From Acanthochlamys bracteata (taxonomy: Eukaryota; Streptophyta; Magnoliopsida; Pandanales; Velloziaceae): a stretch of 64,000 bases of DNA. The notes under the pieces were generated by a model. That model was not told where the DNA came from, searched no databases, and was given only the letters and a program-made list of their open reading frames with translations. The position numbers and the translations under genes were made by a program. The DNA lies in assembly GCA_019914995.1 (NCBI GenBank), contig CM034132.1, positions 6,099,501 to 6,163,500 of the forward strand, read 5' to 3'. Positions 35,551 through 46,201 of this stretch are shown piece by piece (within the stretch, counting starts at the first letter, position 1; each line of letters starts with the position of its first letter).

Positions 35551-35805
35551 GAGATTGTTAAAACAAAAAACACAAACAAAACATAAAATGATATTTAAGT
35601 CTTTTTATAAAAAGTACTCTTATTTATTCTTCAATAACCAAACAAAAATAATATGTACTCTTTATTAATCTTATTAATATATCCAAAGAAGATGAAATAA
35701 ATTATTACTCTTACTCTCATCTCTACTCGAATAATCTTCTCTTGCTTAATTTTAATTTTATTTTCTCTTACTTATTACTCTCCTATCCAAACAGACCGTT
35801 AAAAG
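35551..35805 (-). mobile_element. MITE family A, copy 1
   Basis: Compact AT-rich insert of about 250 bp. Its right end on the plus strand is ..tatccaaacagaccgTTA, and TTA also stands at the left border. Its reverse complement aligns along its length with the insert at 36537-36783 (shared gtctgtttggatag, gattatt..gatgagagtaag, ttggatatattaata). The TTA borders suggest a Tourist/PIF-Harbinger type, but the left terminal inverted repeat is poor. Confidence 0.6.
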
Positions 35806-36536
35806 CAAGCGAAGCACATAAATCAAAAGAACTAGTCAATTACCGAAAAGTAACAACTAAGCAGCATTTTTCTTGAAAAATGAATACCTGTAAAGCTGTA
35901 TACATGCGAATTGTCAAAATAACATTGTTGTGACAGAGATTACTGTGATAGTCCATAGATGTATACGTTGCATAAAAGCAAATTTTGATTTGAACTTGGA
36001 ATCTACAAGAAACATGCTCAAGAGACTACTTTAGAAAGAATACTTGGCGCTCACGAGGACAAGTGCACTATGGTCAGCAATAAATGAAAATGAATGATCT
36101 TGCAAAGCTCTCAGTGAGGACAAGATAAGGAGATACTCCAGCCAATAAGAACGTTGGAAGTAGATGACATAGCACAAGTATGCAAATTCTTGGAGAGGAA
36201 GTTTAAAGTTGTTGCTTGAGAAAATTTATTGGTAGGATTTTAGAAAATTCAGCTCATTATTTGGACCTATCTTTACAAATTTGGTTAATGTTATTTTATA
36301 TGCTACGCACAATCTTCTTTAGTATTAAAAAAAAACTGCCAACATATGCCTAAATAAACGCATTGCCAATATATTTGGAGAATATGAATAACCAAGTGAA
36401 AATGCAAGTAACATACTTTGTAATATGACAAGGCGAACGAATTAAATTCAAGCCCAATAGCACCTCTCAGTACTAGGAATAAGCCATACATGAAGGTCAC
36501 CCTTTGCCATGTTTACCGCCTATTCTGCCTCAGCCT
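35806..36536. repeat. Tandem-segment repeat, copy 1
   Basis: Non-coding. 35813-36000 matches 54765-54960 (aatcaaaagaactagtcaattac, gtgatagtccatagatgtatacgttgcataaaa). 36330-36370 (gccaacatatgcctaaataaacgcattgcc) matches 55293-55325. 36385-36530 matches 61415-61560 (aataaccaagtgaaaatgcaa .. acatactttgta). Part of the segmental array that covers most of 35.8-64 kb. Confidence 0.75.
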
Positions 36537-36783
36537 AAACGATCTTTTTGGATAGAGTAATTAATAAAAGTAAATAAGAGTATTTAAACAAAAAGAGATT
36601 ATTAGGATGGAGATGAAAGTAAGTGTAATAATTTAATCTCGTCTTATTTGGATATATTAATAGAAGTAATGAAAAATAAATAGTTATTTTATTTGGTAAA
36701 GGAGAAGTAAATATAATTTTTATAGAAAGTCTAGAATATCTTTTTATGGTTTTTTATTATTTTGGTTAAGCAAACAGATTTTT
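36537..36783 (+). mobile_element. MITE family A, copy 2 (inverted to copy 1)
   Basis: Left end taaacgatctttttggatag; right end, read inward on the other strand, taaaaatctgtttgcttaac. These form an imperfect inverted repeat around ATCTKTTTG. Homologous along its length to copy 1 but in opposite orientation, about 730 bases away. It is AT-rich and non-coding. Confidence 0.6.
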
Positions 36784-38849
36784 AAGTTTGGGAATGTTTA
36801 GCTATATAAGTTGTGGGCTCTGCCCATACAGGGGAACTTTCAACAAATCACACTTCCCTTATATGAAACTTTCACTCCCATACAGGGGAATGCTTAGCTA
36901 ATTTCTACCATGCAACCTTCATTCCCATGAAAACAGAGCATGTTACAAGAATGATGTTTAGCGGATCTTTGCACATGTGTGCTATCTACTAGTATTTTAA
37001 TAATCAAGGTTAAACTCTACTTTCTTCAACTTGGATAGCTAATGCATGATGAAGCCCAAAATTTCTTAGAAGCAGTTCCAATCATTACCATTGTAAGTAA
37101 ATACCTGTTTTAGAGGAACCTGAAGCAAAAGTTTGAACTTGTGCAAAACCGTAAACTGTATAACTGTATATGGCATGTATATGAGTAGAGCTGGAACATT
37201 CCCTCGCCAAAAGCCCTATTTTTTTTTTTTTTTGGTTTTGGTCACAGTATACATATCAGATACAAGAAAAAGTACTTACGCATGTTCTGAGAACATTATG
37301 ATACATAATCTCCTAGTTCTAGTAGCATTTTACGAATGCGCATGAATAAGAAAATGAAGAACAAATCGGAACTGTATAGGCAAACCTTTTGGGCAATCAG
37401 AACTATATAGGGAAGCCTTATACAGAGCTCACAAATTGTATAGCTCACTCTTCTTCATTATTGCCAGGATGTTTTTGTTAATTACAATTAGAACAAATCA
37501 AGCTCTCAATATGCAGTGAAGATTCACTTATAGGCAAACCTTAAGTAACCAGCTCTCACTAGTGATAACAACGAAATTACATGAGAAATATAAATAAAAT
37601 CCCAACTCACAAACAATCGTAAGTAAACAGAAAAATGAACTATCAGTTTTTCTTTTTTAACCTCTAGACAACAAAAAAAGGTTTGTATTTCCAACAACAA
37701 ACATAACATTCAAAACACAAGTCCAACATAATATATCATTGATGGAGAAAATCATAAGAGAGCATCCACAGCAGTAGCTTTAATAGGAACTTCAAACGAT
37801 AGCCACAGCTTCAGAAGCAAACACCAGCAGCAAACAATAAAAATAACAGTGACCACAACGGCAGTAGAAGAAACTAGCTCCGCAAGCAAGGAAGGAAATC
37901 TGACACCTATAAGCATGGAGTTAACAAAGAGAGCTTAGTATGAGCAATATGAATTTGATCAATATTAAAGAGAGTTTTCTTTTATTTTGAAAAAAGAATA
38001 AACATATACTTAATAATAAAGTGAAGAAGAATAGTTTCATTAGATCTTTGTCTTACACATCCTATAGATAGGCATCCCTGTTTTATGTGAATCTTGAGAC
38101 AAAACATCCAAAACATCAAGAGGCAAATATTACGAGAATAAAATTGTCCTACTACTGAGAATATACTACTTGTCTGAAAGAAAGGGAACTTTTAGACCAA
38201 ACATAGTATTCAAGAACATAGCTTACTGAATTAAGCTATTTAGTTAAACAAAGAAAGGATACCATGTCAAGCATGCCAAATAGAAAAAAATCATTACCAA
38301 ACTAAATACTTGGACAGTAACATTGCGATATACAATTAATTGCCAGTAAATATTAACTGAAGTAATATGCATTATAAATTAAGCAATTTCAAGGTTGGCT
38401 TATCAAGATTCTGAGGCCTATAGCATAGTGAGATATCATAAGTTGCTATGATATTCATACTCCAGAAAGTTTTATAACAACTTTGTGGATGCATGACTTT
38501 TCTGTTGGTTTGCTTGAAATGATGCAAAAAAATATTGATAGTGCTCTATGTCCGAGAAACTAGTTATATATTTATATGATGCTTCTTATTCAACAAATAG
38601 CAAATATACAGAGAGAAGATTAACATTGTAAGTTCAAAGAAGTGGTGCATGTGATATTTAAACCAGAATTTTAAGCATAAATAAATGTAATCAGAAGAAA
38701 GCAAGTCAAAAGAAGGCTCACCTTAAAACGGTCTTCAGAAAAACTACCAACTATCATCCAATGATATTATTCTACCAGCTGAAGTCGATCAAAAAAAGAA
38801 ATTAGTAATCATAAAGAGATTAAAAAGAGAGAGAAACAGCGATGTATCA
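36784..38849. other. Non-coding stretch before the PI4K-like piece
   Basis: No open frame that I can support. On the minus strand an exon-like block (38722-38778) sits between an acceptor (tcgacttcag) and a donor (AAG|gtgagcc) but carries stops in every frame compatible with the upstream exon. The rest looks like intron or intergenic sequence. Confidence 0.35.
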
Positions 38850-39156
38850 CCTATCAATTTCAGTCAAGAGAGAGAAACAACGGCTGAAGATCCAGTTTAT
38901 CTTGTCGGAGAAGGATTCTGGATTCTGCGCTATTAAATCGCACAGCTGGCTCAGTGACTCCATCGATGAAATTGTTGTTCTTGTAGTTGTTATCTACAAT
39001 CAATCGACGGAAAACTTGGGAAGAAGAGAAATCAAGGAAGATTGTAGTTGTGGTGTACGAGCGATTGATTGGTTTCATCGATGATGGAGAGATTGGTGAA
39101 GCCGGCATTGTTGGAACGAATAAGGTTTTGATCTGAGTTTTTTGGACTGAAGCCAT
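38847..39156 (-). pseudogene. First-exon fragment of a PI4-kinase-alpha-like gene
   Basis: On the minus strand an ATG at 38963 opens a frame MESLSQLCDLIAQNPESFSD, then KINWIFSRC. It ends about nine codons later at a possible donor (GATAG|GTGATA). The pattern MExLxxLCDLIAxNPxxFSxKxxWIxxRC is, from memory, the N-terminus of plant phosphatidylinositol 4-kinase alpha 1, a kinase of about 2000 residues acting at the plasma membrane. After RC the sequence no longer follows that protein, and no later exons are seen, so this is a gene fragment. The stretch upstream (to 39156) reads open in another frame for 98 codons and is probably its 5' UTR. A different origin of so short a match is possible. Confidence 0.6.
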
Positions 39157-39589
39157 TAGTGTTCCCTACCACAGCTTCTGTCCATTGTTCGGCAGCGAGG
39201 CGCAGGCAAGCAGAAGCGAGCGAGCGGCAGCCGAAGACGAGAGCAATTGAGGACGAAGTGTGGTAGATTTGCTAAAAGATAATGAGTAATATGGAAATCA
39301 ACAACTCTAACAAATACAAAATCCAGGTTACATTCTGTTTGGATTGGAATTAATAAAGAGTAATCCAGAATAAGTGAATTAATTATGCTCTATTGTTTTG
39401 GTTTGATAACGAATTCGTAAAATTAATAAAGTAAAATTTTTCTTAATTAATTTTTATTAAGAATTAATTCGTTACACTCTAATACTAATTAGGAGTAAGA
39501 GCAATTTTGTGTTTATTAAACATTGGATTTCCTATATTATCCTTAACCTTTTCATTATTTACCGCGCTGCTTATCTGTTATTTTTCTCT

Positions 39590-40030
39590 TCGCCTGTCTC
39601 GCGCCGCCTCGCCTCTGCCCTACTCGCTTGCGCCGCGCCTAGCTTCGCGTTGCTGCCTCGTCGCCGTCGACCAGATAAGTTCTATTCCTTCTTCTATGTA
39701 TCTCCCAAAAAAAAAAAAAGATTGCAAAATTTCGAGATCTTGACAATCTTCATCTGATCGCCCAAGTTTGTTCGTTTTTGTAAAATTTCAATAAGAGAGT
39801 TTGTTTATATGGTGAATTCTTTGTTTCTACGGTGAACTTTTTGGGAGTTGAGATCGTAATGGGAGTTGAAGTTCGGTTTCCTTCTTCGCTCTGTCAACCA
39901 TTGGAGCCGACAAACAGAAAAGGAAAACCAGTTGAATGCTCCACCTGATTTCTTACATCAGCTACTCTGATGTTCTTTGATAGGATAATCTAAAGCAATC
40001 TTTAATTTTATCTCTCTATTAATGGAGGTA
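39590..40030 (+). other. GC-rich exon-like block inside the 2-kb element
   Basis: A G+C-rich patch (gcctgtctcgcgccgcctcgcc, 39590-39690) in AT-rich surroundings, followed by sequence ending at a good donor (GGAG|GTAAGAATT near 40027). It resembles the first exon of a transcribed unit on the plus strand. No protein can be read with confidence. Confidence 0.35.
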
Positions 40031-40678
40031 AGAATTATGCAGCATCTGCTCCGAGCTACTAAAAATTGTTAATATATTGAATGTATGCGAAGCTCTTACT
40101 GGCAGTCTATCTGTTCGCTGACTGAGCATTCATTACGGTAGTGTGCTGCTGGTGGTCAATTTGAACTTGGTACTTGCACTTGATCTATTGTGCTCTGATT
40201 ATGAGGAAGAGAAAGGTGTTTTCACTTTGGGCTGTTTTGGTGCTCTTGATTTGTATATTGCATCAGAACCTCAGCCTTCACCTTATTTAAGAGCTATCAA
40301 TGATAAAATGTAACACTAATATCAACGGAGCACTTTCATATGTGCTATAATGTTCCACTTCCATAATTGGTTATGCAGTTGCTATGCTATATAGTTAAGC
40401 AAGGTGGCTATGCAGTTGTAGTGGATATTTCTTGAGATGCTTTCTTTATTAGAAGAATGACAATGTTGCTAAAGATTTATGTAGTTAAGCAGTTGTGTTC
40501 TGGTTCATGGTTTTCTTTTACTTCTTTTATTCAAGTGTTTTCGTTGTGCTTGCTCTTAGTTTGAATTGCAGAAAATTTTTGTTGAGATATACATCCAAGT
40601 TCCTTCCTATTCTACTGTGTTAGAACACATAAGTCTAGTGTAAAATCTGAATCTAACTTCATGGCATGCTGTTAGGTA

Positions 40679-40984
40679 ATGGACAAAGATTCTTGTTTTT
40701 GGTTGCTTTTCTTCATTTATGTAGTCGTTTTGACATTGCTTATCATATTGTTGTATATATATTTCATAGCTGAACATGTTTTAATCTATGGAGATTCACT
40801 TAGCCATTCAAGTGTTGTTGCCGAAATGCTTGGTGACCTTGGTCTATACATTCTTCTACATGCTGGTGTTCTGGAATGGAGTTATTGCCTCAGTGAGAAG
40901 TTGACATGGGACACACTCATTCGTTTTGCAGTTCTAGTGAAATGGCCGCTTCTTAACCAAAAACACGAAAAATTACCTCAGTAA
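40679..40984 (+). CDS. Small predicted membrane protein frame, unknown
   Basis: A 101-residue open frame starting MDKDSCFWLLFF. Residues 7-31 are strongly hydrophobic (LLFFIYVVVLTLLIILLYIYF), which would form one membrane segment; the remainder is mixed. I do not recognise it. It lies in the 2-kb inverted-repeat element, downstream of the exon-like GC patch and with an intron-like 'ttag' before it. It could be a chance frame. Confidence 0.25.
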   Translation: MDKDSCFWLLFFIYVVVLTLLIILLYIYFIAEHVLIYGDSLSHSSVVAEMLGDLGLYILLHAGVLEWSYCLSEKLTWDTLIRFAVLVKWPLLNQKHEKLPQ

Positions 40985-41325
40985 GTCCGTATAGGGCACA
41001 CTTACTTGCCTAACAAAAACATATAAACAAGCACAAAATAATATTTCAAATTTTTTATAGAATTATTTTGACTTACTCTTCAGTTATCAAATAAAAATAA
41101 TTATTTATTTTTTATTATTTTTATTGATATATTCAAATAAGACGATATTGAATTATTATTTTTATTTTCGTTTTCAATCTAATAAGTTTTTTTTATTTAA
41201 TTTTACTTCTCAATAAACATTAATAAAAAAAATTTTATTTTCAATTAATTTTATAAATTCGTTATCAACAAAACAACAGAAATAATTAGTTCACTTAATT
41301 TTTATTATTCTCTGTTACATCAAAT

Positions 41326-41680
41326 CTGAGAAACCTCATTTATGATAAAGACAAATAGCCGAAATTGTCACGACCTAAGCCCGTACGAGTAACTAACATT
41401 TGCTACCACCCTTTTTGTCGTGATCATAAAATAACTTCTACATGTGTAGTTTTGTGCCAAACTGAAAAAACAAAAAAAATTAACTAAATAAATAAAATTA
41501 AAAGAATTAGACTTAACTAGGCAAACTTGGAAAGGAGGCAAGTCAAAGCTTGAACTGAACTAGATAAACGAGAAGAATATCATGAAAGCAACTCTGGACA
41601 GTCTAACTACTACGTAGGTTTCCCATAACAGCACTATTCCTGATCTGCTGTGCTTCTCCATGACAGGCTCCTAAAATATA
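41326..41680. repeat. Tandem-segment repeat, continued copy
   Basis: 41335-41660 matches 55495-55815 and, in part, 61570-61690: shared phrases atgataaagacaaatagc, aactaacatttg, gtcgtgatcataaaata, cttctacatgt and ctgatctgctg. Non-coding. Confidence 0.7.
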
Positions 41681-41907
41681 GAACGTATTTACTAATATTT
41701 TAAATTTTACTTTTTTAAAATTTATTTTATAAAATAAATAAAAAATTTTATGAAAAAGTCTTTTTAATTTAATTTAAAACTTACTAATATAAAATTAATA
41801 TAAATATTAACTTTTTATTAAATATTTTTAAATTTTTAATTTAATTTTTAAAATTTATTTTCCAAAAATCTCTCAAACTCAAATTCAGTTACTTGATAAA
41901 CACGTCC
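41681..41907. mobile_element. 227-bp MITE
   Basis: Left end GAACGTATTTACTAA and, on the other strand from the right, GGACGTGTTTATCAA: an inverted repeat in which most mismatches are transitions. Very AT-rich inside. The paralogous site near 55825-55845 lacks this block, so it inserted after the segment duplicated. Confidence 0.65.
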
Positions 41908-42124
41908 TTAGACAGAAAATTATGAACATATCCCTAGTAAGTTGGATAGTCATGATAGAAATAAGCCACGTCCAGAACTCTTTTAAACCAAAATGGCGAA
42001 GTAACTCCTGTAATTTAGTAAGATTAAGTAAACCAAATCAAATCAAGCAACATTCAGAAGCGGGTCTAGCTAAGAAATGCAGCAGAATATAAAAATGAAG
42101 GTCAAGCTAGCATTTAGGCTTATT

Positions 42125-42325
42125 AGGCGTTTTCGTATTTCATTTCAAAAAATTAATTTTTTTAATTTTTCAATTCATATATTTTTTTAAAATTTTTTAT
42201 AATTATTTAAAAATATATTTAAAAATTTATATTACATAATAAAAATTTTTCGTTATATTTTATTTTTAATAAAAAATAATACTTTCTGTTTTCAAAACTT
42301 TATTTTAAAAATATTTCTAAATGAT
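42125..42325. mobile_element. AT-rich insert, probable MITE
   Basis: About 200 bases of nearly pure A and T placed between segment phrases (gtcaagctagcattt before, tccagtactattctgc after) that lie close together in the paralogue near 56060. No clean terminal repeat was found, so borders are approximate. Confidence 0.35.
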
Positions 42326-42464
42326 CCAGTACTATTCTGCATCTAGCTAAAAAGTGTACAGTTGCTTGGAAAAACGAATTGCTACGCTTCCTTTATGCTT
42401 CTAGAGGCAAACGCCGAAACTCCACTCTTTGTTTGGGTCACCGTCTTTTCACATTTGCTTAATG

Positions 42465-42723
42465 ACTCTTTTAAAGCTTTTCAAAAACTACTTTTCAACT
42501 TTTTTTCATTTTATATTTTTTAATATATATTTTATAAGTATATAAAAAATTTATTTAAAATTTTAAAAAGTGTAAAAAAATTCTACAGAATGAGATCTTT
42601 TTATTGCATATTTTTATTATTTTTTTTGAAGTAAAAAAAATAAAGTTCGTTTTTCAAAAAAAATAAAAATATTTTTTATTTTAAAAAAGCTCTATTTCAT
42701 AAGCACTCCCAAACGTCTTCTTA
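42465..42723. mobile_element. AT-rich MITE related to the Harbinger end
   Basis: Inserted in the segment phrase tttgcttaatg / taaatgctactg, which is uninterrupted at 55245-55265. The right end, read on the minus strand, is aagacgtttgggagtgcttatgaaatagagctttttt. It closely resembles the 3' terminus of the Harbinger element (gcgtttgagattgcttatgaaaaggagctttt). The left end is less clear. Confidence 0.6.
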
Positions 42724-42999
42724 AATGCTACTGTAATCCATCATAGTCAAATAAAAGAATTGCCAACAACGAACTAAGGGGGTGTTTGGCAGTGTGTTTG
42801 GGGAAATTTTCGTTCCCCAAATGCACCGCACAGTTAAAGAAAGTGTTTGGTTGAAACGCTCCGTTCGTTAAAACAGATGAAGCCCAAACGCACCGCACAG
42901 TTTCATTCCCTTATCAATTATATTCTTACTAAATATTTACAAAAGTGCCATTATATAAGCATAACTTACCTCAAACCTAACATCTATATTCGTATTTGC

Positions 43000-43142
43000 A
43001 GCTTGTTGCAGTGGCGCAGCAGCGCAGCGGCGTGTTCTCTCTCCAGATCCTCCTTCCGCGCATAGCTCGCCGACAGCGTGTTCTCTTCGTATGGATTTCG
43101 ACGTCGGAGGAGGCGATCTCACCGGAGAGCGTTGCTAAAAAG
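43000..43142 (+). other. GC-rich first exon of Harbinger ORF1
   Basis: A patch of high G+C (cagtggcgcagcagcgcagcgg .. gtcggaggaggcgatctcacc) ending at a donor AAAAAG|GTATGG. The next good acceptor on the strand is at 46201, one base before the ORF1 start. It is best read as a 5' untranslated exon; the flanking intron carries the G-rich repeats. Confidence 0.5.
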
Positions 43143-44194
43143 GTATGGTTGTTGTTTGCTTGTACTCTTTTATTATTTTTTTTTTTGCTTCTCTTTGTAG
43201 ATCTGTGTGCATTTGTATAGCTTGCTCGTGGATGTGTACAGATTTGATTATCTAATATCCGACATTGTAGATTTAAGTGGATTTAGATCTGTGTCAAATG
43301 TTGAGGCTTTTTTTAACTGAAAACTAGAAACCGTGATTTGAAGCACTTTTTTGTGTTTGCAGATCTTGGTGATGTTTTTGATTTATTCGATCCATGGTTT
43401 GGGAGAAATAGAGCACTCTCGATTCATGGATTAATTTTTACTGTTAGCAGATAGATGAAGCTAATTAATTAAATTGTCCTGCAGCTAGCTAAGCTAGGTA
43501 GTTTGCCAGTGTTAATTAAAAATTGATATTCTTCTTTCTTACTGTTAACAGATAGAAGATATCTTTCTAATTAATTACAGAATTTAGTTATTATTTAGTA
43601 TAATGAAGTAAACTTAGTTTTATGCAACATTTACTTCTGTTTAGCAAAATAGTTTATATTGTACATTATACAGAAATTTTATTTTGTCTTTTTAGAAAAT
43701 GAAATTATTATTAAGAGCAAGTAATGCTAGTTTCATGCCAAACATAAAGATTTTGTCTTTTTTCTAATTAAAAAAGACCTGCATTTCTTTAAGTCTAAAA
43801 ACAGTATAAGCACGTATTTCATTTGTAGGTCTATACTATTTTGATTAATAACATGTCTATACCGTTTTGATTAATAACATGCCTATACTGTTTTGATTAA
43901 TAAAATGTTTCTGCTATTGTCTTGGTTATTTCTGATGTTCACAAAAGATAAAATGAATAACATGAGTTGTGTCCATACTGTTTTGTATTTCTTTAAGCTT
44001 CATAAATACATCCACCCTTTAAGCTTCATAGTTCCAATCTTTAGTTTCTGTTTTTACACTAAACTTCATACACAGGTGTATAGTTAGTATAAACTTTTAT
44101 CCTACATTTTATGCTACTATATATGCTAGTATAGTATAACTAAAAAAAATTTTTTGTATTATCTTTGTACTAGAAGTGTATAAATTTTGAAGAA

Positions 44195-45110
44195 GTTTTT
44201 TTTTTTTTGGAGGGGGGAGGGGGGGGCCAGTAGAGTTTTCCTCTGAAGAGGCAATAGAAGGGCAGTAGGGGGGAGTTTTCCTACAGCAGTAGTGGAGAGT
44301 TTTCCTATAGCAGGGGGGCAGTAGAGTTTTGTTAAGGTGGGGCGGTAGAATTTTTTTATTAGGGGGGCAATAGGGGGGAGTTTTCCCTCAAAGGCAGGTA
44401 GGGGAGAGTTTTCCTCTGAAGAGGGGGCGAGTGTTTTTAAATCAAAGAGTTTGACGAATTCTTTTGTTAAGGAGGGGGAGGCAGATGAATTTTTTTTGTT
44501 AAAGAGGGGGAGTATTTTTTTGTTAGGGAGGGGCAGTAGGAGTTTTCCCTTTTCCCTCTGCAGAGAGAGTTTTTATTAAGAAATTTTTTTATTAGTGGGG
44601 CAGTAGGGGGGAGTTTTACTATAGCAAGAGGGTAATAAGGGGGGGGAGTTTTCCTACAACAGGGTAGATGAATTATTTGTTAAGGGGGGTAGTAGAGTTT
44701 TGTTAAGGGAGGCAGTATAAGTTATTTTTTTAGGAGGCGGCGTGAGGGGAGTTTTCCCACAATAATAAGGGGGAGTTTTTCTGATAAGGGGGAGCGCGTT
44801 CCTATAGCAGGTTGACTAATTTTTTTGTTAGGGTAGATGAATTTTTATGTTAAGGAGGGGCAGTAGAATTTTTTTGTTTGGCGGTGCAGGAGAGTTTTGT
44901 TAAAAAGGCGTATAAAATGTTTTTTTTTAGGGGAGAGGGGTTTCCTAGAGGGGGCCCTGAGAGTTTTGTTAAGGAGAGGCAGTAGAATTTTTTTGTTAGG
45001 GGGCAATAGAATTTTCCTACAGCAGGGGCAATAGAGTTTTGTTAAGGGGGGCCAGTAGAAATGTTTTGTTAGGGGGGGCAATAGGGGGGGCGTAGAGCCT
45101 CCCTCATCAA
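44195..45110 (+). repeat. G-rich satellite block 1
   Basis: Tandem, irregular units of about 25-35 bases of two kinds: 'ggggggcagtaggggggagttttcctacagca' and 'ggggcagtagaatttttttgttaagg'. The plus strand is very rich in G and T and poor in C, with many runs of four or more G. It could form G-quadruplexes in the plus-strand DNA or in transcripts of the transposon. The open frame on the minus strand here (44845-45120) is only a product of the repeat. Confidence 0.9.
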
Positions 45111-45540
45111 CTGTTGTCATCGCTTGCCGTCATTCGAAGCATCTATTTTAACAAACAAAATGATCTTATTTGGTTTACAAAGCCCTTTTATTTTTCACTA
45201 ATGCCTAGTAAGGTTAAAAAAAATACTGGTAGTTGAGTGTCAATAAAATGGATCATTTTTTATTTCGAATTAGAACGCATAGTATTTTATGAGACTCAAT
45301 AGAAGAGATACTCATCCTAGGAATTGTTTTATACTAGTTGGTTGACAACGTAGGTGCTTAATCCTTATTGATGCTTATAAATAGATCCTTTGCTCCAGGA
45401 TTGCAATCTGATAAAGTATTTTTTTGCAGCTATCATCTCTTTAAAAAGTAGATCTGTAAAATGAGGTATTGTATAGTCTAGTCTTCATAGTGATGTTAAT
45501 GTTTAACATTTTTATATGACATGTGTAATCCTGTCATATA

Positions 45541-46035
45541 GGGAGGGAGTTTTACTATAGTAGGGGGGAGTTTTCCTACAGCAAGGTTGATGAATTTTTT
45601 TATTTGGGGGACAGAGAGTTTTCTACAAAAGAAGGCGATAGAGAGTTTTCTTAAGGAGGCGAGAAATGTTTTCCCTGAGGAGGGGACAGAGGGGGTTTCC
45701 CTACAGAGAGAGGGGGATGAGAATTTTGTTAAAGAGGAGCAGAGAGTTTTGTTAAGGGGGGGCAGTAGAAATGTTTTGTTAGGGGGAGGGGGGAGTTTTT
45801 CTCTGACAAAGGGTTGATGAATGTTTTTGTTAAGGAGGGACAGTAGAATTTTTTTATTTGGGGGGGGGGGGGGGCAGTAGAGTTTTCCTATAGCAAGAAG
45901 GCAGTAGAGTTTTGTTAAGGGAGGCGAGAGAAAATGTTACATTAGGGGCGGCAGTAGGGGGGATTTTCCTACTGAGAGGGGAGGGGGTCAGAGAGAATTT
46001 TGTTCAAAAGGTGGGCAAAGGAGAGAGTTTTCATA
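45541..46035 (+). repeat. G-rich satellite block 2
   Basis: Same unit types as block 1 after a 430-base non-repetitive spacer, with one pure run of about 14 G near 45860. An open frame at 45587-45817 is repeat-derived and not a gene. Confidence 0.88.
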
Positions 46036-46201
46036 AGTAAGTAGCATAATATAACTGTGGTGAAGAATTTGCGTGCTTCATAGGTAAATAGTTTGATATA
46101 AGATTATAACTGAGTAGTACAGTTGTTGTAATTCTTGTTATGGTATAGTAGCTTATTTATGATATTTACGACATAAGATTTTTGTTGATTATACATTATA
46201 G

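Larger units (their letters stand above)
39340..41325 (+). mobile_element. 2-kb element with long imperfect inverted ends
   Basis: The left end (39370-39460: aagtgaattaattatgctctattgttttgg, gataacgaattcgtaaaattaataaa) reappears inverted at the right end (41225-41310: aagtgaactaattatttctgttgttttg, gataacgaatttataaaattaatt). The right part (40990-41200) also matches MITE family A. Inside are a GC-rich exon-like patch (39590-39690) and a small frame (40679-40984). Paralogous segment sequence resumes right after it (41335 onward matches 55495 and 61570). Probably a larger member of the same family, without a recognised transposase. Confidence 0.55.

Noticed and set aside
38842..39084. 80-codon plus-strand frame opposite the PI4-kinase-like piece
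   Set aside because: Antisense shadow of the minus-strand frame and its 5' UTR.
44845..45120. 91-codon minus-strand frame rich in Pro, Leu and Lys
   Set aside because: It is a translation of the G-rich satellite read on the C-rich strand; periodic, without any domain.
44195..46035. Possible CRISPR-like array
   Set aside because: The repeats are irregular, without constant spacers, and sit in a plant transposon intron.
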